Assembly (NCBI GenBank): GCA_037974665.1
Contig: CM075765.1
Location: 12,829,501-12,893,500, forward strand
DNA: 64,000 bases
Direction of reading: 5' to 3'
DNA from: Ehretia macrophylla
Taxonomy: Eukaryota > Streptophyta > Magnoliopsida > Boraginales > Ehretiaceae
The notes under the pieces are model-generated. The model did no database searches. It was not told the origin of the DNA and saw nothing but the letters and a program-made list of their open reading frames with translations. Position 1 is the first letter of the stretch; each line of letters begins with the position of its first letter. Made by a program: the position numbers and the translations under genes. Shown here one piece after another: positions 25,074 to 36,326 of this stretch.

Positions 25074-25418
25074 GTTCCTCGCGCTGTCCTTTAGTGAGGA
25101 ACGTTACCCTTTTATGAGGAGCAGCGCCCCCTACTATCCATGGGGGCAGCTTAACTACCCTAATGGTAGTGGGTACAGTGGCGTGCCGCCACCGCGAGGA
25201 AAATAAAATGGTGGGAAGGGGTTTAGGGGTAACTTTGGTAATTTTGGTGGAAAACAAATTTTTTGGGTCAAGCTCAACTATAATCATATTATATATTTTT
25301 AGTACAACGCTTAGAGGCAATAAATGTGTTGTAGCTTAATGGTTTTGATCTTCATTTTTAAGTTGTTAGTGTGGGGTTCAAATATTGTTAGAGTCCTTTT
25401 TTTTCATGGATTTTTTAA

Positions 25419-25824
25419 TGGTAAATAGCATATTATATTTTTATGTTTTGTTAAAAATACACAATATTCTTTTATATTTTAAAAATTAGCTGATTATTTC
25501 CCTGTATTTTATAAAAGTAGTTAATTACCCCCTGTATTTTTTAAAAATTAGCGCTTTTGTTAAAAAATACAAAGAGGGCAATCAGTTATTTTTATAAAAC
25601 ACAAGGGGGGTAATCAGCTACTTTTAATAAAATACAGGGGGTAACACAGGGGGGTATTGTGCACTTTTAGCAAAACACAAGGGGGTAATCAGCTAATTTT
25701 TAAAACACAGGGGGGTATTGTGCATTTTTAGCAAAACACATGTGGGTAATCAGCTAATTTTTAAAATACATGAGGCTATTGTGCATTTTTAGTAAAACAC
25801 AGGGAGATAATACGCTATTTACCC
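25419..25824. mobile_element. Small MULE-type MITE (406 bp) with internal tandem repeats
   Basis: The ends TGGTAAATAGC and GCTATTTACCC are inverted. The flanks 25410-25418 and 25825-25833 are both ATTTTTTAA. The ends resemble those of the element at 2885-3966. Inside, a unit of about 60 bp (GGGGGTAATCAGCTA.TTTT followed by GGTATTGTGCA.TTTTAGC) recurs about three times. It lies within the larger MULE-type element. Confidence 0.75.
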
Positions 25825-26072
25825 ATTTTTTAATCAATTCAGGTAGATTTACAAATAAGTTTCATTTGGTGGAAAAAAATATAATTTGTATAACTAATTT
25901 TATCATTTTACACTTAACAGTTAGTCTATTTTAATAAAAATATTGATGGACTAGCCATAATAAAATCCAAATGCTAATTGAATGATCAAAATAAGACTAA
26001 AAATAATTAAATGACCAAAATAAAATTGAAGAGATAATTTAGTGGCCCTAAAAATATTTTACCTTACTTTAA

Positions 26073-28350
26073 TCACTTGTTAAAACGTCTATCAATCTTT
26101 AGACATGTTAATACAAAGCTTCTCTTCCCCAATTACTAGGCTTCAAATCATCTTCAAGTTTACTTCCTCAATTGAGGTCCAGATCACCCTATCTCTATAC
26201 CATCAAGCTTCAAGAGATCTTGCAATAAGTTTCAATAATTTTTTTTCAGCTCTTCAAGCTTTTAAAATTCCACAAACTTTGACAGAGCCTTTTTTACGAG
26301 ACTTCTATCCTTTTATTTTTTTGGTCCATTTCGAGACTTCTATCCTACTACCTAGAGTTGGATAAAGTTGTACTTTTATGTTATTCAATATATCTAATTG
26401 TGCTGAACAAAAATTTAAAAAGAAAAAGAAAAAGAAAAAGAAAAAGAATGCAAAGCCGAACCCCACCCAATCCTTTCAAAAAAAAATATAAACTTCATTA
26501 ATCAGAAACAAATGGAATAGGACAGTAGAAAAGGGCCATAGCCCAGTATAGACTCCAACACAAGACCAACAACTGAAATAAACACAGCAACAAACAGACC
26601 ACAGGCCCCATACACAACATAAAGCAAAACAACAGACATATACCCTTTGCTTTTTTTTTTTGGGTCAATAAAACATTCAGAAACTTTTATTGATAACAAA
26701 ATTTATATCAACCGATACCAGAGGGATACAAAAAGAGGTGGAGAATAAAGATAATCCCTCAAAAAAGGCTCAATAGGCCAGCTAGAGAAAGTCGACTTAT
26801 GGAATCCATAGACAACTTTACCCCTACTTACTCGCGTTTGGTTCTCATACGTCCAAATAAATTGGTAAATTATGATGCGGAAAATGAACTCGAAAAGCCC
26901 TCCTTGAAACTTTGAATGAAACGCGAATTAATTTTCATTATAAATATCACATTTAGTCATCATTTGAATCAAAAGTAGTTTAAAATTATGGGGGGAAAAG
27001 GAGTGGTTATATCTTTACAAGTTCATTTTTAGTTGGGCACTGAACGATAATTTCTTATTGAAAAAAAAAAAAACACTTTTGGACCATAATAATTGTAATT
27101 TTCCTTACTTAATGTCATAACATGGAAGGAAATAAAAAATAATGTTTCGTGAAGAAATTGAGTAATAGCGGGTATATCATTTTTTCCCTATAAAATTTGA
27201 ATCCAAACAAGGGAAGTAGATTATTCCTTGGTTTCCTTCCTTTCCCCTCATTCTGAACAAGCTCATAAAGTGTAGTGGAAGGGCTGGTTGGGGAAATTTG
27301 GAGAGGGAATAAAGTATTAACGTACACTGGATTATACATCCGCACCAAGGAAAAAAAAACGGGTAATTCAATTTACGAAATTCTCGATATACAGGATATA
27401 GGGTGAGGCAATTCAATGAATTTATAGAGAGGGATGGATCGAATGTAGTGGAGAGTTATAACCGGATGATTTCATACGTCTTGTTCACTGAAACGAGGTA
27501 GATTTGTTGAATTAGTGTTTAGCTTTAAAAAAAATTTGAGGTAAAGAAGGAGGATCATCTTTAATGTTATATACTTTTCCTGTTGAATATCTTGCGCTTG
27601 TTGAAGCAACTACGTACACTTACATTTTTTATTTTATTTTATCAAATATAATGTTTGTGGATTTAATGTTTCCCATTTATACTATACGTTTTCTTATTAT
27701 GTTGTACTTGTATCTGTAACTCTCTCTCCCACACAGAATTTGTAAAGAATGTTTTCTATTTATAGTAACTTGTTTGATGGGTTAATTATTACGGTCACTA
27801 CATACTTAAATATCTTAGTTCAATTATTTAAACTCAATGTGTTAGCATTGGAGTTAGATCATTACATGTCGTATTAATGTCGATTATTAGGTGAAAGTGT
27901 AGGCTCTTCTCACTATTCGGTGTGACGAGGATGTTGCTAATTTGAAAGGGGGAGTTTGTTACAATCAATCGCACATTAGTTATGTGAAAAATATGTTTTT
28001 AATTTATAATAAATTGGGCTCTCTACTATATACTTGACGAATTTAAACATTTTAAATTAATTAATTAATAAATTAATATTTAAACTTGAGTCGTTACAGT
28101 ATTTGGTAGGTGGATGATATCATTGATCTAATAGAACAGAACTTGTAATGAGCTTGAGACAAATAGAAAAGAATGTATTTCATGATACGGCAGCAATCTT
28201 TTCGATTGAATAGACAACGATCAAGTTGCCGGTATAATATTTTAGTTACTCTTTTGCTTTTCTTATATGTGAATTTTTTTGTTAAGTTACAGGATGCATA
28301 ACGATATTCTTTTAGCAAGTATTGTTTATAGTATCTAAACAATTGGCATC
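26073..28350. other. Intergenic, no gene supported
   Basis: It contains an (AAAAAG)n run (26416-26447). Two segments (about 26489-26640 and 26650-26880) look like minus-strand 3' ends of retroposons: T-tracts followed by an AT-rich UTR-like sequence. Frames such as 26105-26365 (+) and 27115-27416 (-) show no recognised motif, signal or homologue. Confidence 0.45.
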
Positions 28351-28749
28351 ATAGGCTCCGTTTGTTTTCCGTAAAATAACTTGTTTGTACAAAATATTTT
28401 CAGTGGAATGACTTTGTTTGCTTGCCGTAAAATAACTTGTTGGGGAAAAATATTTTCTTGAAAAATATTTTCTTGTGTTTAGATGTACAGTGAGTTCCGT
28501 AAAATATTTTCATTCTCTCAAATGACATGAAAACATTTTTTCAGAATTTTGTACTAACTGTAATTATTGATCGAAAAATATTTTACAGTTGACTAATTTT
28601 CTAGTATTACCAAATACCTGAAAATTAAACAAAAACAGCCGCAATTGTTGATTAAAAAATATTTTACAGTTGACTAATTTTTCGATATTATCAAACACTA
28701 AAAAATCTAAAAAAAATTTTCAAGAAAATATTTTATGCCCAACAAATGG
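28351..28749. mobile_element. hAT-type MITE, probable
   Basis: The left end GGCTCCGTTTGTTTTCC and the right end CCCAACAAATGGAG are imperfect inverted repeats of a kind common in plant hAT-type MITEs. The inner sequence repeats TTCCGTAAAATA and ATATTTTACAGTTGACTAATTTT. I could not find a convincing 8-bp duplication, so the exact ends are uncertain. Confidence 0.5.
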
Positions 28750-29439
28750 AGAATTGGAATATTTTTTTCATTGTTGAAGCGTGGGTTCCGAAGAGAAATA
28801 AATAGTTCATTAATCCACTCAATCTTGGGATTATTTGCCTGATATGTATTACTAGCAAAAGTCTTCCATCTGATACTACTAACTGATCTGGTTGAGTGTA
28901 GAAGACAACGAACCAACTCTATATTTTAGCCGGACCATTTGTTTATCGGATAGAAGTACTAGCCATGCTACTGTCAAAGAATAGTTAAATTTCCATTTTC
29001 CTTAGTTACTACTCTTGATGCTGCAGCCTTGTTTGAGTTTCGGTTCATATACCAAGTAAAATTTGCTTTGCAAATCCTTGCACTAGATTTAGGGATAAGG
29101 AATTTCTTATGGATCAGTAAGGTAAGGTCAACTTCAATCGTCTTTTTAAACTGATTTCTTAATCATTTTAGAAAGATAAATACTCAAAATTTAATTCAAC
29201 AACCTCCTTATTAATTAAGAACTCCAATCCCTAAAATTATAAGAATTCATAGAAAACCAAATAGTTTAACTATTAGATCATTCAATTTAGGTTGTGATAC
29301 CGACTTAGGCCTTTTTCCTTGGACTAGTTATTAAATCCTGAGACAATACAAAATTTTAATAATAACTCAAAATGTTACTAAATTAAAAATTTAAACTTAC
29401 AAAAATTGAAAATTGATATAAGAAATAATACAAAAAATA

Positions 29440-29740
29440 AAAAAAAAACCATGTTCAAACTATTTTTAGTTATAAAACAAATAAAACATTGTGGTCATGA
29501 GATTCATGACTCATGAACGATCGGACTTCTATTATGATCATGACTCTACGATCTGACTTCACAAAAAAAAACATTACGATTTGACCTCACTATATTAAAA
29601 AAAAAAAAACATTGTGGTCATGATACTACGATCTGATTTCACTATATATATTTAATATTATGATCATGACTCTACGATCTAACTTCATTATAAAAAAATA
29701 TGGTCATGCACGATTTAACTTCACTTAACAAAAAAAAAAA
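29440..29740. repeat. Diverged minisatellite, unit about 50-65 bp
   Basis: Four to five copies of a unit built on ATGATCATGACTCTACGATCTGACTTCA, separated by A-runs. It is followed (29760-30010) by shorter repeats of the type GAGTTGGACTGGGTT. No coding function is suggested. Confidence 0.6.
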
Positions 29741-30029
29741 ATCTTAGAAAAAGAGTTAAATTGAATTGGACTAGTTTGGCGAATCGAGGTGGGCTAATTT
29801 ACTGAATTGAGTTAGACTGGGTTATCAAATCGAGTTGGACTGGGTTCTTATCTGGGCTGAGTTTGGCTGGGTTTATAATTTTTACACTTGAATCCAGCTC
29901 AACCCACAGTATTACATGAGTTACAACCCAACCCAATATTTTAACAACTAGGCTGGACTAAATTGGGTTATTATCAATTTGGGTTAGGTTACAACTCGAT
30001 AAACTCAGCCCAATTAACATATTGAGTGG

Positions 30030-30300
30030 TAGGTGAGGTTGGTGTTAAGTGGTAGGTGAGCTTTGTATCTATAAATGAAGCTCTTGGTCATTGTAACATT
30101 GGTAGAAACATGAGAAGTGGTGAGGCATTGTAAGAGTGAATTTGTAACAGTTTATCATATAGTGAAAATATTTTTTTACTACCCATGAACATAGGCCTGA
30201 GATCGAAGCACATAAAATCTGTATGTCATTTTTCTCACATTATTCTTTACTTTAATCACATTTCATAGACAATCACCTTTATGGTACCAACAAGATCATT
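30030..30300 (+). repeat. Solo LTR-like remnant
   Basis: It contains TATAAAT followed by a stretch typical of the transcribed part of plant LTRs (TTGTAACA, GTGAAAAT, then CCCATGAACATAGGCCTGAGATCGAAGCAC) and ends near TACCAACA. No internal region or target duplication could be assigned. Confidence 0.4.
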
Positions 30301-30580
30301 CTGACATCCAAAAAGATAATTAGCATACTATATTTGACAAATCACACGAGGCATTGTGTATTTCACCCTTTCTAAAAATAACATGCAAAGTCAAAGCTTA
30401 ATTTCTTGCAGTTGCACGCCGAAAATTCACAATGAAGCTCCCTTACGCCATTAATTCATTTGAATCTCCTGTTTCACTTGCAGCATAAAAGTCTAATCCA
30501 ACATCACTCTCCATTAACAACTTTATGCAACTTAATAACTCAATTAGTGGGTGCATATTCGACGAGCTAGTGGCTGCTGT

Positions 30581-31143
30581 TAGGGTGTGTATGAGTCAGT
30601 TTAGACGGTTTAAAATATATTTTTTGATTCGAATCAACATATTCAGTTTGAAAAAATTAAAACTATAATCAACCAATATACCTTTCAAAACCACCCAAAC
30701 CAAATCAATACATTTGAAAAAACCAACCCACCCAAACCAAACCAAATCATACATTTAGTTTAACTTATAATTACATTTGAATAAAATAATTGTATTGTAG
30801 AAATCTAAAATATAAAAGAGTTACTCATAATATCTTTTGTTTTTTTCACTGAAAATGGAGATAGATTGAAAAAATATGGAGGAAAGTAAAAAGTTATCTA
30901 CATATATATGTATGTATACATATATATATATATATATATATATGTACATATATATATATGTCCAGGTCGGTTTGAGTTTATGATTTTGATAGTAAAATCA
31001 TAAATCAAACTATGTAGTCGGTTTATATAAAAATTTAAACCATAACCAATCAAATTTTAAAAAAAATTGCAAAAAATGGGTTGGGTTGAGTTGGGTTGAG
31101 TTAGGCAGTTTGGGCGGGTTGGCGGTTTCGTTGCACTCCCCTA
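30581..31143. mobile_element. hAT-type MITE (563 bp) with perfect 8-bp duplication
   Basis: It starts TAGGGTGTGTATGAGTC and ends GCACTCCCCTA. Both flanks (30573-30580 and 31144-31151) are GCTGCTGT, an 8-bp duplication as made by hAT transposases. Subterminal stretches (CGGTTT / AAACCG words and GGGTTGGGTTGAG) are also hAT-MITE-like. A TA-rich run lies at 30898-30960. No transposase. Confidence 0.75.
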
Positions 31144-31674
31144 GCTGCTGTATCCTCCTAACATTTTTTTTTTGTTGCTAATTTAGCAAGTGTTTCATTA
31201 AACTTAAAGAACTCAAACAAAAAGGACAAGACACCCATTTCTACTACGTAGTCAGATGGACACTGTCATGATTTCATGTTCTACATATATGAAGATTAAT
31301 ACAAAATCTCATATATTTCCTATAAAATTTAGTTTTATGTCTAATTACATAATTGATCATCTGCATAATAACATCCTCGAAGTCTTTGCCCTGACTATTA
31401 ACTCTTCTGTATCCTCCAACATTGCAGGCTACTTATAAGTGAATTCTCCAAGGGGCTTGGACGTGTCTAATAGTGCCAAGTTTTTGCGCTTGAACAAATT
31501 CAGTTGCTCATTTCATGGAATCTCTAATTAGCCTCACACCAAACCATGAACTGTATGTATATTCTTCTATTAAATTTTATACTGCAGTTTATGGATACCC
31601 TCTATTTGTGCATGTCGCAAGCTGCCAGGTTGAGTTGTGCTATCAATATATATCAACTTAAAATTAATTTTTTT

Positions 31675-31920
31675 CTCTTTTTTTTTTTTTTTGAGGTGAT
31701 GAGAAATTCACTCTGAAAAGTTCTTCAAATTTATAGTAGGGGCCAAACTCCGGGTAGATAACCCCGTCCGGATGAGACATAGTTCAGGTTAATCAGATAC
31801 AAGACCAGCCAAGACTAACCCAAAAAAATTAGCTTTGCTAGCTGATTTGAACATGAGACGTAAAAAAGTCTCTCACTCATACTTTAAGACTTCACCACTA
31901 AACTAATCTCTTGAATTTTT
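31675..31920 (-). repeat. tRNA-derived SINE, minus strand
   Basis: On the minus strand, TTAGTTTAGTGGT near 31905 resembles an A box and GTTCAAATC near 31850 a B box, about 50 bp apart, so an internal Pol III promoter is likely. The body ends in an A-run (T-run at 31678-31692 on the + strand). The flanks AATTTTTTTCTCTTTT (left) and AATTTTTTTATCTCTTTTT (right) could be the long target duplication of LINE-driven insertion. No protein. Confidence 0.65.
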
Positions 31921-31929
31921 TTATCTCTT

Positions 31930-32740
31930 TTTCAAGAGATTTAGAATGAGTAAAATATATGCAGAACGACACAATAAATTTTCTAGCCTTTTTCTTTATC
32001 ACTCGGCTAAGGCCTTTTTGGCAACTTGAAGAGTACTTTAAGGCTATTTATAATTTTTCAATGGACGAGCATTGACCAGAAAAATTCATCATAACATCTC
32101 GTCGAGGGTGATACTAGGTAAGAACAGATTCTGAGGGAATTAATAAAGCTAGGCGTTACTCTATTAATTGAATATAATGCTATTAAGTAGTATACTATCT
32201 TTGATGCTTTGTTTCTCCAAAAAGAAAAAATATGGTGACTGAAATCGTTGTAAATTATAAAAAAAGGAAACGGTAAAGAAAACCAATAGAAAGAAAACAA
32301 GAACATTTGATAAAGATAGTAGCTTGTGGACCAAAATTCTGAATTTCAGCATTCCTTTAACTAAATTGGTGTAATAATTTTTTTTTTCAAAGAACACGGT
32401 TGTATCACAAGATTTATGACTTTAAATTGGATTCAATTTAATTCCACTTAAGAGTGAATTTTTATTATAAATAAAATAAAAGGGAGACTATCATTTTCCC
32501 CTATCGCATCAAACTTTGCCAAACAGGCCTTGTATTAATTGAAGGGTACATTCGTCGTTTTATTTTTTAGAGCTAAAAAGATCCAAAATAAAAAAATAAT
32601 AGACAAAATAATTTAATAAAATTATTCAATAAAAAGATCTACATCAATTAGAGAATCATAAAAATATTAATAAAAAAATGAAGAAAAAAAATATAAGTAA
32701 CTTATAATACCAAATTTGCGTTATGAAGGAGTTTAGAAAA
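31930..32740. other. Intergenic, no gene supported
   Basis: AT-rich. Minus-strand frames at 32058-32397 are Phe/Leu/Ser-rich and show no motif. Confidence 0.45.
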
Positions 32741-32744
32741 AAAA

Positions 32745-32996
32745 AAATAGATTCACTTTAAAACCTATTTTTTTCTACACATATATATGCATCTCAAATT
32801 GAATCTAATCTTTCTTTTTTCAACCCAACCTATAATTTTTTTCAATGTGAAACCTTTTGCACGAGATTTAAAAAAAATTAGATACTCTTTAAAATCTATA
32901 TTTTTTCCGCAATCACACATACACAGACATATATATTTATATTTACCTCAAATTGAATTCAATCTTTTTTTTTTAACCTAATGTATAATTTTTTTG
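32745..32996. repeat. Direct duplication of about 120 bp
   Basis: 32750-32850 (ACTTTAAAACCTATTTTTTTC, then CTCAAATTGAATCTAATCTTT and CCTATAATTTTTTTCA) recurs at 32885-32996 with substitutions. Adjacent and AT-rich; 33000-33926 beyond it shows no recognised gene. Confidence 0.65.
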
Positions 32997-33935
32997 GGAC
33001 GATCTAACGATTTAAAAATATAAAACGAAAAAATAAAAAAGTTAAAGGCAATAAAATAATATTAAATTGCTCAATAAAAAAATAAATAGATCAAAATGTC
33101 CTTTAACCTTAAAGCTATGTTTGATTAAATTTGATTTCATGGAAAAATCTGGATAGTACTAAAATTTCATGGGAGGTTTTGAAATTTAAATTAAAACTTA
33201 GAAAAATTTAAACTCAACAAGAGTATCATTATATAATATGACGAGAAACTTTTGTTTTTTCTATTATTTTAAATATTAGGACGGGAGAAAAGGATTGAAC
33301 TAACAACTGTATGGTCATGAGGGTGACTTAGTGGCAACTAACCTCTCCCATTGAAATAGTTGATGATAAATCACTTCATCATAACCTTAATCTCGCAAAA
33401 TCTTGTTCACTTAATCACGATACCTTCTTCTTTTTAAAAACAAATCTCATGATTTTTTATTTTTTTGGTCAAAAGCGTCATATATTAATAAACAAAAACA
33501 TATAGAAGAGTCATCCTATACTAGTAGGATGAAAATTCAAGTTAAAGAAATATAACAAGTGAGTAGGAATCTTCACATGTGAAACTTCTGCTACAATCTT
33601 TTGAATATCCTCATAATCTTTGATAACAACGACGTTACCTCACAAAATTTCGAGAATTGTCAATCCTATATCTTTTGTTACTTTTATCATATGTTTGTAA
33701 TCCAACGACCCACAATTTGTTTTTTAAATAACTATGAATATTTTAAGATTAATTATTTAAAACTAAAAAGACATCAATTATATTATTATTAAATTACATG
33801 TTATAATTCACACTATAAAAAATTAGAAAATAAAATAACATGTTTAGCTAACAAAAACCCATATCAAATTTGACAACCCAAGAGTTAAAAAATTAGAAAA
33901 TAAAAATAAAATAAAAATATTACTCTCTTTTTATT

Positions 33936-35298
33936 TGGGTAAAAGCCAAATAGGTCCCTCAAGTATGTGTAAAAGCCCATTTTAGTCCCTCACCTTTGGA
34001 AAATACTCATTTTAGTCCCTCTGACTATATTCCAAATAACTCAAAAGACCAATTTGCCGTTATAAAAAATTGTTAAAATTCATATGTTTTTTTTATAAAT
34101 TATCTTAAAATATTACATATCATCCCAAAAGTAATATACATCATCCCAAAATGAATACACATCACCCGCAATAAAAAAAGGAAAAACTACAATTATATTC
34201 ATCCATTCCAAATATAAACAATATAAAATTTATCCCGAAAAGATAAAAAGTCACAAAAAAATAAAATGTCATAATTTGTAGCAAAAAATAAAAATTCATA
34301 CTTTTTTGCAAAATATAAAAAGTCATCATTTGTCGCAAAAATAAAAAATAACAAAACAAATAATTCCTCTGACTCGTACCTCAATTCCTATTTACTCGAA
34401 AGCTAAACTGGTCTCTATTTATTTTTTCAAGCCCATGTTATGCTAAATTAAAAACACCATATATATAAAAAAAAAAATGAAAAACAACAACAACATTTAA
34501 AAAAATACTACAAAATTATAGCACATTTACAAGTAATCTAGTTAACTAAATTATCAATAATATAACACAAAAACAACAATAAACAACAAATATTAATAGT
34601 ATATAAAAATCGTAATTTGTGTAAAAATATTAAATCTCTTGTTTACTTACATTTAAAAATAAAGGCCTCAACTCAAATCAGTAAATTTTCTTGACACAAA
34701 TAAAGGAAGAGAAATATCAGTAACAAAAGTTCAAAAAAATACTATTACCAAAATTAAAAAAATATTAATAAACATCGAAACAAACGAAAAATAACTTAAA
34801 AAAGCAAATTACAAATAATTAATTAATTCAAAAAGGAACAATTCTCAGATAAGTCACACCATATAACATGCGCCTGAACAAATAGATGGACGCCAATTTA
34901 GCTTTCTAGTAATTAGGAAGGTTGGTGTCAGTCAAAAGAATTAGTTGTTTGGTTATTTTTTAATTTTTTTTGACAAATAATGACTTTTTATTTTTTACTA
35001 CAAATTATGACTTTTAAAATTTTTGAGATAAATTTTATGTTGTTTATGTTTGGAATAGATTAATATAATTGTAATTTTTTTTAGTTGTGGATGATGTGTA
35101 TTGCCTTTAAGATGATATGTAATGCTTTAAGATAATTTGTGAAAAATATATGAATTTGTTAATATTTCTACACAGGGGTATATTGGTCTTTTGAGTTATT
35201 TAAAATATAACTAGAGGGACTAAAATGAGTATTTCCCAAAGATGAGAGACTGAAATGGACTTTTACACATACTTGAGGGACCTAATTGGCTTTTCCCC
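33936..35298. mobile_element. MULE-type element with long inverted repeats, next to the PAT start
   Basis: The left end GGGTAAAAGCCAAATAGGTC and right end GGACCTAATTGGCTTTTCCCC are inverted. The inverted similarity runs for well over 150 bp and probably about 400 bp, through blocks such as CAAGTATGTGTAAAAG and CATTTTAGTCCCTC. The flanks 33927-33935 and 35299-35307 are both CTTTTTATT, a perfect 9-bp duplication. No transposase was seen. It ends 193 bp upstream of the PAT ATG, so it sits in or very near the promoter. Confidence 0.8.
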
Positions 35299-35307
35299 CT
35301 TTTTATT

Positions 35308-35490
35308 TTATTCCATCCTATGGCCTTCCATCCACCTCAACAACCACAACACCCTTCTCAATCACCAACTGAAACTCCCGCCTTGTACTTGTCACTTTCT
35401 GAAGCTTACATCTTTTTTAAACAATTACGGTAAAAAACAAGACTTTATAATTTGGTTACCAAACACTCAGAGAAAAAAAAATCACCAAAA
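35308..35490 (+). promoter_or_regulatory. Remaining proximal promoter / 5' UTR of PAT
   Basis: The 183 bp between the MULE target duplication and the ATG hold CCACAACACCC-type C/A-rich sequence and a weak TATAATTT at 35446-35452. That TATA-like word is only about 45 bp before the ATG, so it may not be the real one. Distal promoter sequence would lie beyond the element, upstream of 33927. Confidence 0.35.
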
Positions 35491-35630
35491 ATGGCTGCCG
35501 ATTTTTCTTTGCAAGGCTCGTCAAGGATTGTCTGCTCTGACCATTTTCTTGGTCTTCAATCAAATGCACAACATAGCCTTACTATAAAATCAATCTCTTT
35601 CTCTTCTCAAATTTGCAGCCTCTCTCTAGA
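35491..35630 (+). CDS. PAT: PAT exon 1 (transit peptide)
   Basis: The ATG at 35491 is chosen because MAADFSLQGSSRI resembles the start of other plant PAT precursors; an upstream in-frame start codon (35452, GTT/GTG type) is less likely. The 46 codons are rich in Ser and poor in acidic residues, as in plastid transit peptides. The exon ends CTAGA|GTAAGC, leaving two bases of a Glu codon. Confidence 0.8.
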
Positions 35631-35639
35631 GTAAGCTCT

Positions 35640-36326
35640 TTTAACTTTTCTCTCTCTCTTGCATATTTTTTGCTGAAAATTCTATCTATATTCTTGTCAA
35701 GCTAGTTAATTTTATGATGTATTTTAGCTAAAGGGTGTATGGCATTTCAGTCTGTTTTTATTTTAAATGTGTTTATGTTGTTGTTGTTGGTAATCTTATA
35801 TAACCGGAGTAATTGAATTTGGTGTTTGCTTAATTTGTCCAATTTGTTCATGTTTTTTTAAGTGGAGTTTGCTCAGTTTTGAAGAGCATGTTCTCGGGAT
35901 CAATTTTCGTGTGTAACATTTTAAGTGATATCAAATAATTTAAGAAAATAAATTAACTAAAATTTGTAACTTTATTGCAAAAATGACTCTTTTTGGTATT
36001 TTTAGTTAATTTTGATGTTAAATGTGTTTATGTTATTGTAGTTGGCAATATTATAAGTGGAGTAATTGGATTTGGTGATTGTTTAAATTGTCCAATTTGT
36101 GCACATTTTGCTGGTTTCTATTTGGAGGTTGCCCAGTTTACAAGACCATGCTGGAAAGACTCAAAGGAATGATAAAAGTTGTCACTTTATTGCAAAAGGG
36201 GCCCTTTTCAGTATTTTTCTTTAAACAGCAAAAAGGTTGGGGGTTGTGGGAGGAAGAGAGAGAGACTCTTGGTTGTTATGTTGCTGAAATTTTATTCACA
36301 TTCTTGCCAAGCTAGTTTGTTTTTAT
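35640..36326. repeat. Tandem duplications within PAT intron 1
   Basis: A unit with the words CTTG.CAAGCTAGTT, TTTTAG.TAAAGGGT, TTTATGTTGTTGTTG, GTAATTG..TTTGGTG and CCAATTTGTGCACATTTT occurs near 35685-35935. It recurs near 35995-36250 and again as a third copy split by later insertions (36286-36326, 37342-37376 and 44130-44340). The copies share the later words CATGC.GAAA, GACTCAAAGGAATGAT and AAAGTTGT.ACTTTA. These are intron duplications, not exons. Confidence 0.65.

Larger units (their letters stand above)
20001..26063. mobile_element. MULE-type element interrupted by copia and a MITE
   Basis: The left end TGGGTAAAATATTTC and right end AAATATTTTACC are inverted. Similarity continues for about 190 bp (for example TTAAAATAGACTAACTGTTAAG against the left TTAAAATAAACTAATTATTAAGG). 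The flanks 19992-20000 and 26064-26072 are both TTACTTTAA, a perfect 9-bp duplication. Without the copia (20588-25073) and the MITE (25419-25824) the element was about 1.16 kb. Its core (20343-20587 and 25079-25260) is richer in G+C than the ends and has no transposase. Confidence 0.75.

Noticed and set aside
26105-26365. 86-codon + strand frame as a small gene
   Set aside because: Composition is ordinary for AT-rich intergenic DNA, and no motif, signal peptide or promoter is visible.
28094-28916. Minus-strand frames 28094-28342 and 28707-28916 as a two-exon gene
   Set aside because: No recognisable motif, no convincing splice sites between them, and a hAT-type MITE lies in between.
34162-34384. 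Minus-strand Phe/Tyr-rich frames as membrane peptides
   Set aside because: They lie in the long inverted repeat of the MULE-type element and reflect its A/T-rich composition.
35452-35490. Upstream start extending PAT exon 1 by 13 codons
   Set aside because: The extension (VTKHSEKKKSPK) is Lys-rich and not like a transit peptide start; the ATG at 35491 matches the family better.
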